DNA of 64,000 nt from Rheinheimera sp. 1928-s (GTDB lineage: Bacteria; Pseudomonadota; Gammaproteobacteria; Enterobacterales; Alteromonadaceae), in assembly GCF_029269265.1 (NCBI RefSeq), contig NZ_JARIXP010000004.1, positions 372,001-436,000 of the forward strand, read 5' to 3'. Below the pieces are notes generated by a model that had not been told where the DNA came from, did not search any database, and worked only from the letters and a program-made list of their open reading frames with translations. The position numbers and the translations under genes were made by a program. Shown in pieces: positions 1 through 9,458 of this stretch (its first letter is position 1; the number at the start of each line of letters is the position of its first letter).

Positions 1-1142
1 TCGGCGGTGACTACATCCAGGTTAGCAATGGCTTTGCTCATTTCTTCGTTCTGAGCAGAACCTGATAAGCTCACCAGACGGTTACGAACCAACACCAATT
101 CACCCACCATATTCATGATCTGGTCAAGGCGTTTAGTATCAACACGGACTGTAGTTTCTGGTTGGTTGGCGGCGGCTTTAGGATCGGCATCCGGATCTTT
201 TGGCGCTGCGGCTACTGCAGGAGCTGGTTTTGGCGCTGCAGGAGCTGCTGCTTTCACTGGTTCAGCAGCTTTTGCCACAGGAGCTGGCGTTACCGCAACA
301 GGCGCTTTGCCTTTGCCATGTAATTCATCCAGCAAGGATTCAAATTCGTCATCAGAGATATCATCACCTGACGCCGCTTTTGATTTTTCTGCTGGTTTAG
401 CAGGAGCTTTTTCGGCCGGCTTAGATGCAGCAGCTGCAGCTTCGCCAGGGATAAAGGACCCCTGACCATGCAGTTGATCTAAAATGGCTTCAAACTCGTC
501 ATCTGTAATATCTTCACTGGCCGTTTCTTTGACAGCAGGTGGAGGCAGATTGGCTGACGTATCACGGCCAGGAGCTCCTGCACCATGTAATTCATCCAAT
601 AAAGATTCAAATTCGTCGTCACTGATTTCATCAATAGAAGAGCTTTCAACAGCCGGAACTGTGGCAAACTCAACCACAGCATCAAATTCTTCCATGCTGA
701 TTTCAGCTTCTGGTTCAGGTTCTGCAGCAACATGATGAGCCTGTTCTTCAGACTCAGGCATGCTCAGGCGATGCAAAGCTTCAATAATAGCAGGGTCAGC
801 CGGAGTCAGAGGCTCGCGGTTTTGCACATCGGCAAACATAGCGTTGACCGCATCCAGCGCCTGTAAAATAACATCCATCAATTCGGCAGTGACACGACGT
901 TTACCGGTCCGCAAAATATCAAACACGTTTTCGGCGCCATGGCAGGCGTCAACTAATTCAGTCAGCGATAAAAATCCAGCGCCACCTTTAACGGTGTGGA
1001 AACCACGGAAAATGGCATTTAATAAATTTGCGTCATCCGGATTATTTTCCAGCTCAACCAACTGCTCTTGCAGTAGTTCAAGGATCTCGCCGGCTTCGAC
1101 TAGGAAATCCTGTAAAATATCCTCATCTAAATCAAAGCCCAT
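1..1142 (-). CDS. cheA: Chemotaxis histidine kinase CheA (partial, C-terminus outside window)
   Basis: CheA receives signals from chemoreceptors through CheW and phosphorylates CheY. About 380 N-terminal residues are present. The P1 HPt domain carries FHTVKGGAGF, with the phospho-accepting His at residue 49. An Ala/Pro-rich linker follows, holding three degenerate copies of a motif like ISDDEFESLLDELHGKG near residues 170-190, 209-228 and 258-278. The last visible part (RVDTKRLDQIMNMVGELV) begins the P3 dimerisation domain, so the catalytic and CheW-like domains lie outside. The ATG is preceded by GGGGAG, supporting this start. The gene follows cheZ by 15 nt in the same operon. Family assignment is secure; the repeated linker is the odd part. 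Confidence 0.95.
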   Translation of the reverse strand, partial: MGFDLDEDILQDFLVEAGEILELLQEQLVELENNPDDANLLNAIFRGFHTVKGGAGFLSLTELVDACHGAENVFDILRTGKRRVTAELMDVILQALDAVNAMFADVQNREPLTPADPAIIEALHRLSMPESEEQAHHVAAEPEPEAEISMEEFDAVVEFATVPAVESSSIDEISDDEFESLLDELHGAGAPGRDTSANLPPPAVKETASEDITDDEFEAILDQLHGQGSFIPGEAAAAASKPAEKAPAKPAEKSKAASGDDISDDEFESLLDELHGKGKAPVAVTPAPVAKAAEPVKAAAPAAPKPAPAVAAAPKDPDADPKAAANQPETTVRVDTKRLDQIMNMVGELVLVRNRLVSLSGSAQNEEMSKAIANLDVVTA

Positions 1143-1157
1143 GCTACAGCTCCCCTT

Positions 1158-1910
1158 TTAGAAACCTAAACTTGATAATAAATCGTCCACATCATCCTGA
1201 CCGGACACCACGTCATCACGCTCTGCTGCGTTAATAATAGGGCCTTCAGCTTCGTGACCTGCTTTTGGTTTTTTCGCTACGGCTGGTCGTTCTTCCATGC
1301 TTAAATTGGTTTGACCAAAGGCCGTTAATAAACCAATTAAGCTGTCTTCCACTTCCCGGACCAATTCAATGACCCGCCGTAAAATCTGACCTGTTAAATC
1401 CTGATAATCCTGAGCCATCAATACTTCAGTCAGCCTTGCATGTAAGGTAGCAGAGTTTCCGGTGGCCTGATGCAAAAAGCCATCAAGATTGTGACATAAG
1501 GCTTTGAACTCTCCGACTTTTAAGTCGCGGCTCATCAGTTTTTGCCAATGAGGCAAAATAGATTTCAGGTGAGAGTTCAGCTCATCAGCAATAGGAAGAC
1601 AGTTTTCGACCGCGTCCATGGTTTTGTTTGCGGCTTGTTCTGTCATATCAATGACGTGATTCAGACGTTTTTTCGCATCTGGAATATCATCTTCCAGCAG
1701 CGAACTTAAGGATGGATCGATTTGAAAACTTTTAAGCGAGTCGTGTAATTGCCGGGTTAGTTTTCCAACCTCGGCAAACAACTCAGAAGAACCCGGAACA
1801 GCCAGCTGTTGCACCAGTTGGTTAGCCGATTCGGTTTCGCCGAATTCGAGTAACTGAACCAGTTCACGGGCCTGTTCTAAAGAAATCAAGGGTGCCGTAG
1901 CTACAGACAT
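1158..1910 (-). CDS. cheZ: Protein phosphatase CheZ
   Basis: CheZ dephosphorylates CheY-P and resets the flagellar switch. The protein is 250 aa, normal for polar-flagellate gammaproteobacteria. A long helical middle region contains the catalytic stretch AQDYQDLTGQILRRVIELV (about residues 145-165), including the Gln expected to assist hydrolysis. The acidic C-terminus, QDDVDDLLSSLGF, is the conserved CheY-binding tail. It lies 25 nt after cheY and just before cheA, as in Vibrio and Shewanella. Nothing unusual was seen. Confidence 0.95.
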   Translation of the reverse strand: MSVATAPLISLEQARELVQLLEFGETESANQLVQQLAVPGSSELFAEVGKLTRQLHDSLKSFQIDPSLSSLLEDDIPDAKKRLNHVIDMTEQAANKTMDAVENCLPIADELNSHLKSILPHWQKLMSRDLKVGEFKALCHNLDGFLHQATGNSATLHARLTEVLMAQDYQDLTGQILRRVIELVREVEDSLIGLLTAFGQTNLSMEERPAVAKKPKAGHEAEGPIINAAERDDVVSGQDDVDDLLSSLGF

Positions 1911-1935
1911 GGTGTACTCCTTTGTCAGTTACGGT

Positions 1936-2319
1936 TTAACCCAGGCGTTCAAATACTTTAGCCAGTTTTTCCTGTAAGGTTGCAGCAGTAAAAGGTTTAA
2001 CGATGTAACCGTTCACTCCAGCCTGAGCGGCTGCAATGATCTGTTCCTTTTTCGCTTCAGCAGTAACCATCAGCACAGGAATATGTTTCAGCTTTGCATC
2101 AGCACGAATCGCACGTAACAAATCTATACCCTGCATGCCTGGCATGTTCCAGTCAGTGACGACAAAATCAAAATCACCGTTTTGCAGCATAGGCAAAGCA
2201 GTACTGCCATCATCAGCTTCAGACACGTTGGTGAAGCCAAGATCTCTTAGCAGGTTTTTAATAATGCGTCTCATGGTTGAGAAATCATCAACCACAAGAA
2301 TTTTCATATTCTTATCCAA
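1936..2319 (-). CDS. cheY: Chemotaxis response regulator CheY (TTG start)
   Basis: CheY is the single-domain receiver that binds FliM when phosphorylated and changes motor rotation. The 127-aa protein has the acidic pocket DD at residues 11-12, the phospho-acceptor Asp at 56 (VVTDWNMPG), the Thr of MVTAEA and the Lys of YIVKPF. The start chosen is TTG (TTG GAT AAG AAT ATG): a strong GGAGGGG sits about 5 nt before it and about 17 nt before the first ATG, and the MDKNMKIL start is also the form familiar from Vibrio homologues. It lies 42 nt after fliA in the flhA-flhF-flhG-fliA-cheY-cheZ-cheA run. Confidence 0.95.
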   Translation of the reverse strand: MDKNMKILVVDDFSTMRRIIKNLLRDLGFTNVSEADDGSTALPMLQNGDFDFVVTDWNMPGMQGIDLLRAIRADAKLKHIPVLMVTAEAKKEQIIAAAQAGVNGYIVKPFTAATLQEKLAKVFERLG

Positions 2320-2361
2320 AATCCCCTCCGGTGAGAGCCCAAGCTGGACTAACTCAAACTA

Positions 2362-3081
2362 TTACAACCAATCCTGCATTCTGGAGCGCAAGCGCACCAG
2401 CGCCTGGCTATGAATTTGACTGACTCTGGATTCACTGACATCCAGTACAGCACCAATCTCTTTCAAATTTAGTTCGTCATTATAATACAGCGACAACACT
2501 ATAGCTTCTCGCTCCGGTAAGCTACTGATATTTTTTATCAACGCCTGTTGAAATGCATCAGTTGCCTGTTGTTCGTACAAATGATCTTCATCTTTATCAT
2601 TTGCCGTCACTAACACATCATCCGAGATGCCCAGATCTTCGATACCAATAATGCGACCACTGCTGGCGTCACTAAGCATATGATGATACTCATCTAAAGA
2701 TATATCAAGTTTTTCAGCAACTTCACTATCTTTTACATCACGACCCAGTTCAGATTCAAGTTCAGAAATGGCTTCAGCTATCATGCGGGAATTGCGGTGG
2801 ACAGAGCGTGGAGTCCAATCGCCACGGCGAATTTCATCCAGCATAGAACCACGAATACGAATACCAGCAAAGGTTTCAAAGCTTGCACCTTTGCTACCAT
2901 CAAAATTCTTTGCTGCTTCAATCAGACCAATCATGCCGGATTGAATTAAGTCATCGACTAAGACACTGGCGGGTAAACGGGCTAACAAATGGTAAGCAAT
3001 ACGCTTTACCAAAGGCGCATGCCGCTCAACCATAAGTGTCAGTTGATCCGCGGCACCGTAGGCCGCAAGTTTGCTATTCAA
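2362..3081 (-). CDS. fliA: Flagellar sigma factor sigma28 (FliA)
   Basis: FliA directs RNA polymerase to late flagellar promoters (consensus TAAAGTTT-N11-GCCGATAA), two good examples of which lie at the flagellin end of this window. The 239-aa product has sigma region 2 (LVDDLIQSGMIGLIEAAKNF and GASFETFAGIRIRGSMLDEIR), region 3 and region 4 with an HTH near ESRVSQIHSQALVRL. The reading starts at a TTG that overlaps the flhG stop (TTGA), giving the usual FliA length; the next in-frame ATG, at residue 18, would remove part of region 1.2/2. Translational coupling to flhG is likely. Function is secure, the exact start less so. Confidence 0.94.
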   Translation of the reverse strand: MNSKLAAYGAADQLTLMVERHAPLVKRIAYHLLARLPASVLVDDLIQSGMIGLIEAAKNFDGSKGASFETFAGIRIRGSMLDEIRRGDWTPRSVHRNSRMIAEAISELESELGRDVKDSEVAEKLDISLDEYHHMLSDASSGRIIGIEDLGISDDVLVTANDKDEDHLYEQQATDAFQQALIKNISSLPEREAIVLSLYYNDELNLKEIGAVLDVSESRVSQIHSQALVRLRSRMQDWL

Positions 3082-3959
3082 ACCAGACCTCTCGCTTCAG
3101 GTTGTTGCACCAGTTGTTCCAGGAAAAACTCCAGATGACCTGAGGCCACAGGAGGCACAGGCCATTGCACAGCGCGGGTGGCTAAGGTGCGGATAGCCAG
3201 AGACGCCGGAGTTTTTGGAAAGGCATCGACAAAAGCTTTTTGCTTACGTGCCGCTTTTCTGACGTTTTCATCAAAAGGAATAGTAGCGACTAATTCCAGA
3301 CTGACATCTAAAAAACGGTCGGTCACACGACTTAGCTTAGCAAATAACTCCTGACCCTCTTTTAAGCTGCGAACCATATTGGCGACAATTTTAAAGCGTT
3401 GTACACCATGCTCGCGACTTAAAATTTTCATCAACGCATAAGCATCGGTAATGGAAGAGGGTTCATCACAGACCACTACCAACACATCCTGCGAAGCACG
3501 GGAAAAGCTTAATACCATATCGGAAATGCCTGCGGCAGTGTCGACCAGCAACACATCAAAACGGGTGCGCATTTCGCTAAAAGCACGAATAAGACCAGCG
3601 TGTTCTACTGGTTTTAATTCGGTCATGGACTGAGTGCCGGAAGTCGCAGGTACAATTTTAATACCAAAAGGGCCTTCAATCAGAATGTCATCCAGCTCAG
3701 CTTCGCCGGATAATACGTGAAATAAGTTTTGCTGAACCCGAAGCCCAAGCATCACGTCACAGTTGGCTAACCCAAGGTCAGCGTCCAGTACTAATACTTT
3801 TTTACCCAACTGAGCCATAGCCATGGCGAGATTCAGCGTGACGTTAGTTTTACCCACGCCGCCTTTACCACCTGTCACCGCTATGACTTTTACCATCTGT
3901 TGTTGGTTCATTCTTCTCAGGCCACTGGCTTGATCATCATTCATCGGAAGATTATGCAT
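3078..3959 (-). CDS. flhG: MinD-like ATPase FlhG (FleN), flagellar number regulator
   Basis: FlhG is a ParA/MinD-type ATPase that limits the number of polar flagella and restrains the FlrA/FleQ master regulator. The deviant Walker A is VTGGKGGVGKTNVTL, with VLDADLGLANCD and LLVDTAAGI as the switch segments. The N-terminal DQASGLR motif, which in characterised FlhG stimulates FlhF GTPase, is intact. The chosen ATG overlaps the 3' end of flhF by 8 nt; an ATG 15 nt further in (MNDDQASGL) is also possible. A longer in-frame opening reaches upstream but runs through the flhF coding sequence and matches no FlhG, so I do not use it. About 293 aa. Confidence 0.94.
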   Translation of the reverse strand: MHNLPMNDDQASGLRRMNQQQMVKVIAVTGGKGGVGKTNVTLNLAMAMAQLGKKVLVLDADLGLANCDVMLGLRVQQNLFHVLSGEAELDDILIEGPFGIKIVPATSGTQSMTELKPVEHAGLIRAFSEMRTRFDVLLVDTAAGISDMVLSFSRASQDVLVVVCDEPSSITDAYALMKILSREHGVQRFKIVANMVRSLKEGQELFAKLSRVTDRFLDVSLELVATIPFDENVRKAARKQKAFVDAFPKTPASLAIRTLATRAVQWPVPPVASGHLEFFLEQLVQQPEARGLV

Positions 3960-5358
3960 AGGTTCCTTCCACCCGGGCAGTCGTGTCTGAATACCACTGA
4001 TAACCCGTACTACTGTTAGAGGTCCGTAACTGCTCTGCCTTGGCAACCATTGTTTTTGCGTCTGCCATTTCGATGTCTTCAGGGACTCGTTGGCCATGGG
4101 TCAAATAACTGACCGGTAACGCATTTTGTATTGCCACGTTAATGATTTCTCCCAAACTTAAGCATTCATCAAGTTTGGTGAAAATACAACCCGCTAATGG
4201 AATACGTTTGAAATGTTCAACGGTTTCCTGCATCACGCGAGCTTGAGATGTTGCAGACAATACCAGATAACTTTTTATTTTGACACGCGAATTATGCACT
4301 AAGGACGCAAGTTTTTCAGCAAGACGAACGTCACGCTGGCTCATTCCTGCGGTGTCAATCAGTATTAATTTACGTTGTTGTAACTGATTTAACAGCATGG
4401 CTAACTCTTCGCTGTCTTTCACTTGTTTGACCGGGCAACCAATAATGCGGCCAAAAGTCGCTAACTGCTCGTAAGCCCCGATACGAAATGAGTCAGTGGT
4501 AATTAAAGCGACCTGATCAGCACCGTGACGTTTAGCAAACTGAGCGGCCAACTTAGCCACAGTCGTGGTTTTACCCACACCCGTTGGACCAACCAGAGCC
4601 ACAACTCCACCACGGCGCATAATATCGTCATTGGTGGTGATCAACTGCCCTGTTAACAGCTCTAATGCGCTGTCCCAAGCTTCAGAGTCACTGATATCCT
4701 CTGGCATAAAGCAGGCAATCTGATCCGCCACAGGTTCAGATAAACCCAACGCCAGCAGTTTTTCAATCACCATGGCACGTACAGGTTCACGACGCGCCAG
4801 ATCCTGCCACATCAAACCAGAGACCTGATGTTGCAATAGCTGTTTCATCGATGACATTTCGCTGCGCATCGCATCGAACTGCTTTTGCATCAGTTTGGCT
4901 TGTTGCTCCTGATAGCGGGTTAATTCGTTTAAATTTACCGCAGCTGCGCCGGAAGATTGACGTTCAACATCAGAAGGTGCTGAATTTGAAACCGAAAATA
5001 AGGCATTGGTTGCAGCAGCCGTTTTTGCAGCCGCCATTTTATTGGCAGAGATAGCCTGAGCAGCTGCTGGTTGTTTACTGATTTGACGGGCGAGCAAAGC
5101 TTGCAGAGAATCGGCAGGCACTTGTTCTGGTTCATCATCAACTTTGATATTCAAACGACTGCCTACCGCAGGCTGAGCTGTGGCCTGAACTTCAGGCTGT
5201 TCCTTAGCTGGCGCGGCCTCCGGGTCTATCGCTGCAACAATTTCAACGCCGCCAGCCACTTTTTTATTCGACAGAATAATGGCATCAGGGCCTAAAAACT
5301 CTTTGACTTCTGTCAGAGCGGTACGCATATCTTTGGCAACAAAGCGTTTGATTTTCAT
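3952..5358 (-). CDS. flhF: Flagellar positioning GTPase FlhF
   Basis: FlhF is an SRP-family GTPase that marks the cell pole for flagellum assembly. The 468-aa protein has an N-terminal B domain beginning MKIKRFVAKDM, a long Ala/Gln-rich linker, and a C-terminal NG domain. Visible G motifs are GPTGVGKTTTVAKLAAQFA (G1), ITTDSFRIGAYEQL (G2) and LILIDTAGM (G3). It lies 11 nt after flhA and overlaps flhG. The flhA-flhF-flhG-fliA order matches monopolar flagellates. Confidence 0.96.
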   Translation of the reverse strand: MKIKRFVAKDMRTALTEVKEFLGPDAIILSNKKVAGGVEIVAAIDPEAAPAKEQPEVQATAQPAVGSRLNIKVDDEPEQVPADSLQALLARQISKQPAAAQAISANKMAAAKTAAATNALFSVSNSAPSDVERQSSGAAAVNLNELTRYQEQQAKLMQKQFDAMRSEMSSMKQLLQHQVSGLMWQDLARREPVRAMVIEKLLALGLSEPVADQIACFMPEDISDSEAWDSALELLTGQLITTNDDIMRRGGVVALVGPTGVGKTTTVAKLAAQFAKRHGADQVALITTDSFRIGAYEQLATFGRIIGCPVKQVKDSEELAMLLNQLQQRKLILIDTAGMSQRDVRLAEKLASLVHNSRVKIKSYLVLSATSQARVMQETVEHFKRIPLAGCIFTKLDECLSLGEIINVAIQNALPVSYLTHGQRVPEDIEMADAKTMVAKAEQLRTSNSSTGYQWYSDTTARVEGTYA

Positions 5359-5368
5359 AGCTTAACTC

Positions 5369-7474
5369 CTAATTCGACTGGCCTACCACACTGACAATAC
5401 GGATTTGTTTGTTGTCAGGGATCTCTTGGTAGGACAAAACCCGTAATCCTGGAATACTGTACTTCACGAATCGTGCCATAACTGATCGCAAAATGCCGGA
5501 TGTCAATAAAACTGCAGGTTCACCGGCCAATTCCTGATTCTGACAAGCTGTAGCTAAAGACTGCTGAATACGTTCTGCCAGGCCTGGCTCTATGCCTGCA
5601 CCGTCATTACCTGCTGACTGCATCGACTGATGTAACATCTGCTCCAGATCAGGCGCAAAGGTAATGACCGGCACTTCAGGCGCACTGCCCACCACTTCCT
5701 GAATAATCAAACGTTTTAACGCCACACGGCACGACGCCGTTAACACGTCAACATCCTGACTCTTGGCGCCATAGTCCACCAAAGTTTGCACTATGGTGCG
5801 CATATCGCGGATAGGCACGCCCTCATGCAGCAGGTTTTGCAACACTTTGACCACAACAGTCAGCGGCAGCGTATCAGGTACTAAGGCATCCACCAGCTTA
5901 GGAGAAGATTTGGCCAGCATATCCAGCAGGTTCTGTACTTCTTCATGGCCCAGCAACTGAGCGGCGTTATTGGTTAAAATCTGGCTTAAATGGGTGGCCA
6001 CTACAGTTGCAGCGTCCACTACTGTGTAACCTAAGGTCTGTGCATGTTCACGCTGGTTTTTTGCTATCCAGACCGCTTCTAAGCCAAAAGCAGGATCTTT
6101 AGTGGCTATGCCTTTGACAGTACCAAACACCTGACCCGGGTTGATAGCCAGCTCGTTATCATGCCGAAGCTCTGACTCGCCCGTTGTCACCCCCATCATG
6201 GTGACTCTGTAGGTATTGGGTTCTAAATCCAGGTTGTCACGGATATGCACTGCAGGAATAAGGAACCCCAGTTCCTGAGATAATTTTTTGCGCACGCCTT
6301 TAATGCGGGTCAAGAGTTCACCGCCTTGGGCTTTATCGACCAAAGGAATTAAGCGGTAGCCGACTTCCAAGCCAATAGTGTCAACTGGCTGCACATCGTC
6401 CCAGCCAATTTCTTTGACAGGAGCCACTTCAACAGGAGTGGTCATTTCAGCCTTTTTAATAGCTGCAGCTTTTTCTGCTGTTGGGTTTTCCACTCTGTAC
6501 AGGTAATACGCAGCGCCGCCAACAATAGCAGCTAAGCTTAAAAAAGCGACATGCGGCATGCCAGGCACTATGCCCATAATGACAAGGATAGCTGTGGCAA
6601 GAACCAGCACTTTGAAGTTACTGAACTGGCCAGCCATTTGAGTGCCAAAATCACCATCTTTGTTTTGACGGGTGACGATAATAGCGGTACCGACCGACAA
6701 CAACAGGCCAGGTATTTGAGCAACCAAACCATCACCTATGGTCAGCAAAGTATAAATTTCAACGGCTTCCATAAAAGGTAAATCGTGCTGTAACACACCA
6801 ATGACTAAACCACCGATAATGTTAATGACCATAATAACGATACCCGCCATCGCATCGCCTTTAACGAATTTGTTCGCACCGTCCATTGAACCGTAAAAAT
6901 CGGCTTCTTCGCCTATTTCTTCCCGGCGTTTACGGGCCTGCTCAGCGTCAATGAAACCTGCGTTTAAATCGGCGTCTATTGCCATTTGTTTACCAGGCAT
7001 CGCATCTAAGGTAAAACGGGCTGTCACTTCAGAAATACGGGCAGCACCAGAGGTCACTACCATCATATTGATGATCACAAGAATAATGAAAACCACAAGA
7101 CCCACAGCGTAGTTGCCACCAATCACTACTTCACCAAAGGCCTCAACCACTTTACCCGCAGCATCAGGACCATTATGACCTTCAAGTAAAATCACCCTGG
7201 TACTGGCGATATTAAGAGTTAAACGCATAATAGTAGCCACCAGAATAACGCTGGGGAAAATGGCAAAATCTAAGGGTTTCCTGGTGTAGATAGTGATTAA
7301 TAACACCACTAATCCCAGGGTAATGTTAAAAGTAAATAAAATATCCAGCATCAAAGGCGGCAGTGGCAATACCACCATAGCCAGAGCGGCCAGGATCATT
7401 AAAGGAGTGCCAATACCTTTGATATAAGACAAAACTTCGGGGTTAATACGGGAAAATACTTGGGTCATCGACAT
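5369..7474 (-). CDS. flhA: Flagellar type III export gate protein FlhA
   Basis: FlhA forms the nonameric export gate of the flagellar secretion system and takes part in proton-coupled export. The 701-aa length is normal. The first half holds about eight membrane segments and the FHIPEP-family segment (IDADLNAGFIDAEQARKRR). The second half is the cytosolic docking domain for chaperones and export substrates (QELGFLIPAVHIRDNL). Two starts are close: the first ATG (MSMTQ), with AGG upstream, or the ATG two codons later. A 73-nt gap separates it from flhB and holds a weak sigma54-like site. Confidence 0.97.
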   Translation of the reverse strand: MSMTQVFSRINPEVLSYIKGIGTPLMILAALAMVVLPLPPLMLDILFTFNITLGLVVLLITIYTRKPLDFAIFPSVILVATIMRLTLNIASTRVILLEGHNGPDAAGKVVEAFGEVVIGGNYAVGLVVFIILVIINMMVVTSGAARISEVTARFTLDAMPGKQMAIDADLNAGFIDAEQARKRREEIGEEADFYGSMDGANKFVKGDAMAGIVIMVINIIGGLVIGVLQHDLPFMEAVEIYTLLTIGDGLVAQIPGLLLSVGTAIIVTRQNKDGDFGTQMAGQFSNFKVLVLATAILVIMGIVPGMPHVAFLSLAAIVGGAAYYLYRVENPTAEKAAAIKKAEMTTPVEVAPVKEIGWDDVQPVDTIGLEVGYRLIPLVDKAQGGELLTRIKGVRKKLSQELGFLIPAVHIRDNLDLEPNTYRVTMMGVTTGESELRHDNELAINPGQVFGTVKGIATKDPAFGLEAVWIAKNQREHAQTLGYTVVDAATVVATHLSQILTNNAAQLLGHEEVQNLLDMLAKSSPKLVDALVPDTLPLTVVVKVLQNLLHEGVPIRDMRTIVQTLVDYGAKSQDVDVLTASCRVALKRLIIQEVVGSAPEVPVITFAPDLEQMLHQSMQSAGNDGAGIEPGLAERIQQSLATACQNQELAGEPAVLLTSGILRSVMARFVKYSIPGLRVLSYQEIPDNKQIRIVSVVGQSN

Positions 7475-7512
7475 AAAAAGCCTGACAAATTACTGACGCT
7501 ACAGGCTGTTAT

Positions 7513-7527
7513 ACAAAAACCGTTCCA
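7513..7527 (-). promoter_or_regulatory. Weak candidate sigma54 promoter before flhA
   Basis: On the minus strand the site reads TGGAACG-N4-TTGTA. It keeps GG and the 10-nt spacing of the -24/-12 consensus but has GT instead of GC at -12. A start site about 12 nt downstream would give a short leader of about 27 nt to flhA. In Vibrio the flhA operon is sigma54/FlrC-dependent, which fits. The non-consensus -12 makes this a candidate only. Confidence 0.4.
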
Positions 7528-7547
7528 CTTACTCAGGGCTCTGCTAC

Positions 7548-8675
7548 TTAATGCCGATAATCTTCAGGTATAGGTAAGTCTCTCGCCAGATTTTTCGGAC
7601 GTTTTCCTTTGCCTTTTTTGTACATATTCAACTGATAAACGTAAGCCAGTACCTGTGCGACCGCAGCAAATAACTGCTCCGGAATAGGATGATCAAGTTC
7701 AGTGGTATAAAAGATGGAGCGGGCTAAAGCGGGCGATTCGAGCACCGGCACTTTGTTTTCATCGGCCAAACGTCTGATGTATAGCGCGACTTCATCTGCA
7801 CCTTTGGCGACAACAACAGGAGCTCTGAACTTCGCCTGATCGTATTTAAGCGCCACAGCAAAGTGAGTCGGGTTGGTGACAACAACATCTGCCGTAGGAA
7901 CAGCGGCTATCATTCGGCGCCGGGCAGCCTGATACTGCAAGCTACGAATACGGCCCTTCACCCTGGGATCACCCTCAGAGTTTTTGTACTCGTCTTTGAC
8001 TTCCTGCAGTGTCATTTTTAATTCTTTATGATGTTTCCACAACTGATAAGGAGTATCAATTGCTGCAATCACAATAACGCTGAAACAAATACCAAAAAAT
8101 ACCCAGGCCAGAATTTCTGCTGATGCAAAAATATCCTCCGGATTGGTCATCAGTGATAACGCCATAATATCGTCGAAAAAGGTCGCGAGTAGTGCGAAGG
8201 TTAAACCACCAATCACCAGCACTTTGGCGATACTTTTAACCAGCTCCACCATAGCCTGCAAACCAAACATCCGTTTAATGCCTGCGCCAGGGTTCAGTTT
8301 GCTCCATTTAAAACCAACGGCCTGCCAGGTAAAGTTGTAGCCACCTACCAGAACACTCCCCACATAAGCTGCCAGCATAATTAGCAGGAAAAACTTCAGT
8401 AGCCCGGGGAAAAGTTCAAATAAGGCATCCCCCCAGACCGAAAACATGGAATAGGGATTAAAGATGTCTTTTTCATCCAGCGACAATAAACGACGACAGA
8501 CTTCCAGCACAGACCCTGCGATTTCTTTGCCGAAGATTAAAAGACCGGCACTGCTCCCTACAAGCACAGCAAAAGTGGCTAAATCCTTGGAGCGCGCCAC
8601 CTGGCCTTTTTTTCGGGTGTCTTCCAGTTTTTTACTGGTGGGTTCTTCGGTTTTTTCCTGACCAGAGGTTGCCAT
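7548..8675 (-). CDS. flhB: Flagellar type III export switch protein FlhB
   Basis: FlhB is the export gate component that autocleaves to switch from rod/hook to filament substrates. The 375-aa protein has a charged N-terminus (QEKTEEPTSKKLEDTRKKGQ), four membrane segments and a cytosolic C-domain with the self-cleaving motif NPTH (VVVTNPTHFAVAL, near residue 264). It is the last gene of the fliE-to-flhB run, 9 nt after fliR. Everything needed for function looks intact. Confidence 0.97.
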   Translation of the reverse strand: MATSGQEKTEEPTSKKLEDTRKKGQVARSKDLATFAVLVGSSAGLLIFGKEIAGSVLEVCRRLLSLDEKDIFNPYSMFSVWGDALFELFPGLLKFFLLIMLAAYVGSVLVGGYNFTWQAVGFKWSKLNPGAGIKRMFGLQAMVELVKSIAKVLVIGGLTFALLATFFDDIMALSLMTNPEDIFASAEILAWVFFGICFSVIVIAAIDTPYQLWKHHKELKMTLQEVKDEYKNSEGDPRVKGRIRSLQYQAARRRMIAAVPTADVVVTNPTHFAVALKYDQAKFRAPVVVAKGADEVALYIRRLADENKVPVLESPALARSIFYTTELDHPIPEQLFAAVAQVLAYVYQLNMYKKGKGKRPKNLARDLPIPEDYRH

Positions 8676-8684
8676 AACGCTCTC

Positions 8685-9458
8685 CTAGCAGCCAATTAAC
8701 TTGCAGGTGTATTCAATACCATGCTGCCAGTTCAGGTTAAAATGAAACAAAAAGGTATCCATCGTCATCCACATGATCAATAAACCAGCCAACATACTGA
8801 TAGGCATACCTATGGAGAAAATGTTTAATTGCGGCGCGGTACGGGTCAAGACACCAAAAGCAATATTGACCACCAGCATAGCAGTCACAGGAGCCAAAGT
8901 AATGGCAAGAGCCGTCACTATGATCCAGCTACCAAACTCAGCCACTTGCCAGTATTTATTCACATCCAGCCACTCGCCGTTAATAGGTAAAGTTTCAAAA
9001 CTGAACACCACCATCTGAAACATAATCAAATGACCGTCGTACACCAGAAACAATAAGGTGGCTAAAATCAGATAAAACTGGCCTATAGCCGGCACTGACA
9101 CGCCGTTGGCGGGATCGGCCATAGCGGCAAAACCTAAGCCGGTTTGAGTGGCCAGAATTTGACCTGCGGTGACAAAAGCCTGCACAAAAATTTGCGAAAT
9201 AAAACCTATGGCCAGCCCTATCAGAATTTGCTGGATCATTTGCACCACAAGATTCAGCGACATCAGATTGACGTCTTTCACTGGCGGCACCACTGGCATA
9301 ATCATCACAATAAAAGCCGCACAAAATGCAGCTTTAACACGGGTTGGAATATTTTTTGCGCCAAAGGCCACCATAATAAACATCATGGCGGAGACACGGG
9401 CAAAAGGCAGCATAAAATCAGCAATAACCTGCAGTAATTGCTGTAGAGGGTATTCCAT
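8685..9458 (-). CDS. fliR: Flagellar type III export protein FliR
   Basis: FliR forms part of the FliP-FliQ-FliR export channel under the MS ring. The 257-aa protein is almost wholly hydrophobic, with about six membrane segments and family phrases such as MMFIMVAFGAKNIPTRVK and GLGFAAMADPANG. Its start touches the stop of fliQ (TAATG arrangement), so translation is probably coupled. Confidence 0.96.
   Translation of the reverse strand: MEYPLQQLLQVIADFMLPFARVSAMMFIMVAFGAKNIPTRVKAAFCAAFIVMIMPVVPPVKDVNLMSLNLVVQMIQQILIGLAIGFISQIFVQAFVTAGQILATQTGLGFAAMADPANGVSVPAIGQFYLILATLLFLVYDGHLIMFQMVVFSFETLPINGEWLDVNKYWQVAEFGSWIIVTALAITLAPVTAMLVVNIAFGVLTRTAPQLNIFSIGMPISMLAGLLIMWMTMDTFLFHFNLNWQHGIEYTCKLIGC

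Noticed and set aside
3960-4097. N-terminal extension of FlhG into flhF
   Set aside because: The added 46 residues come from the flhF coding sequence in another frame and do not resemble FlhG, whose DQASGLR motif marks the true start.
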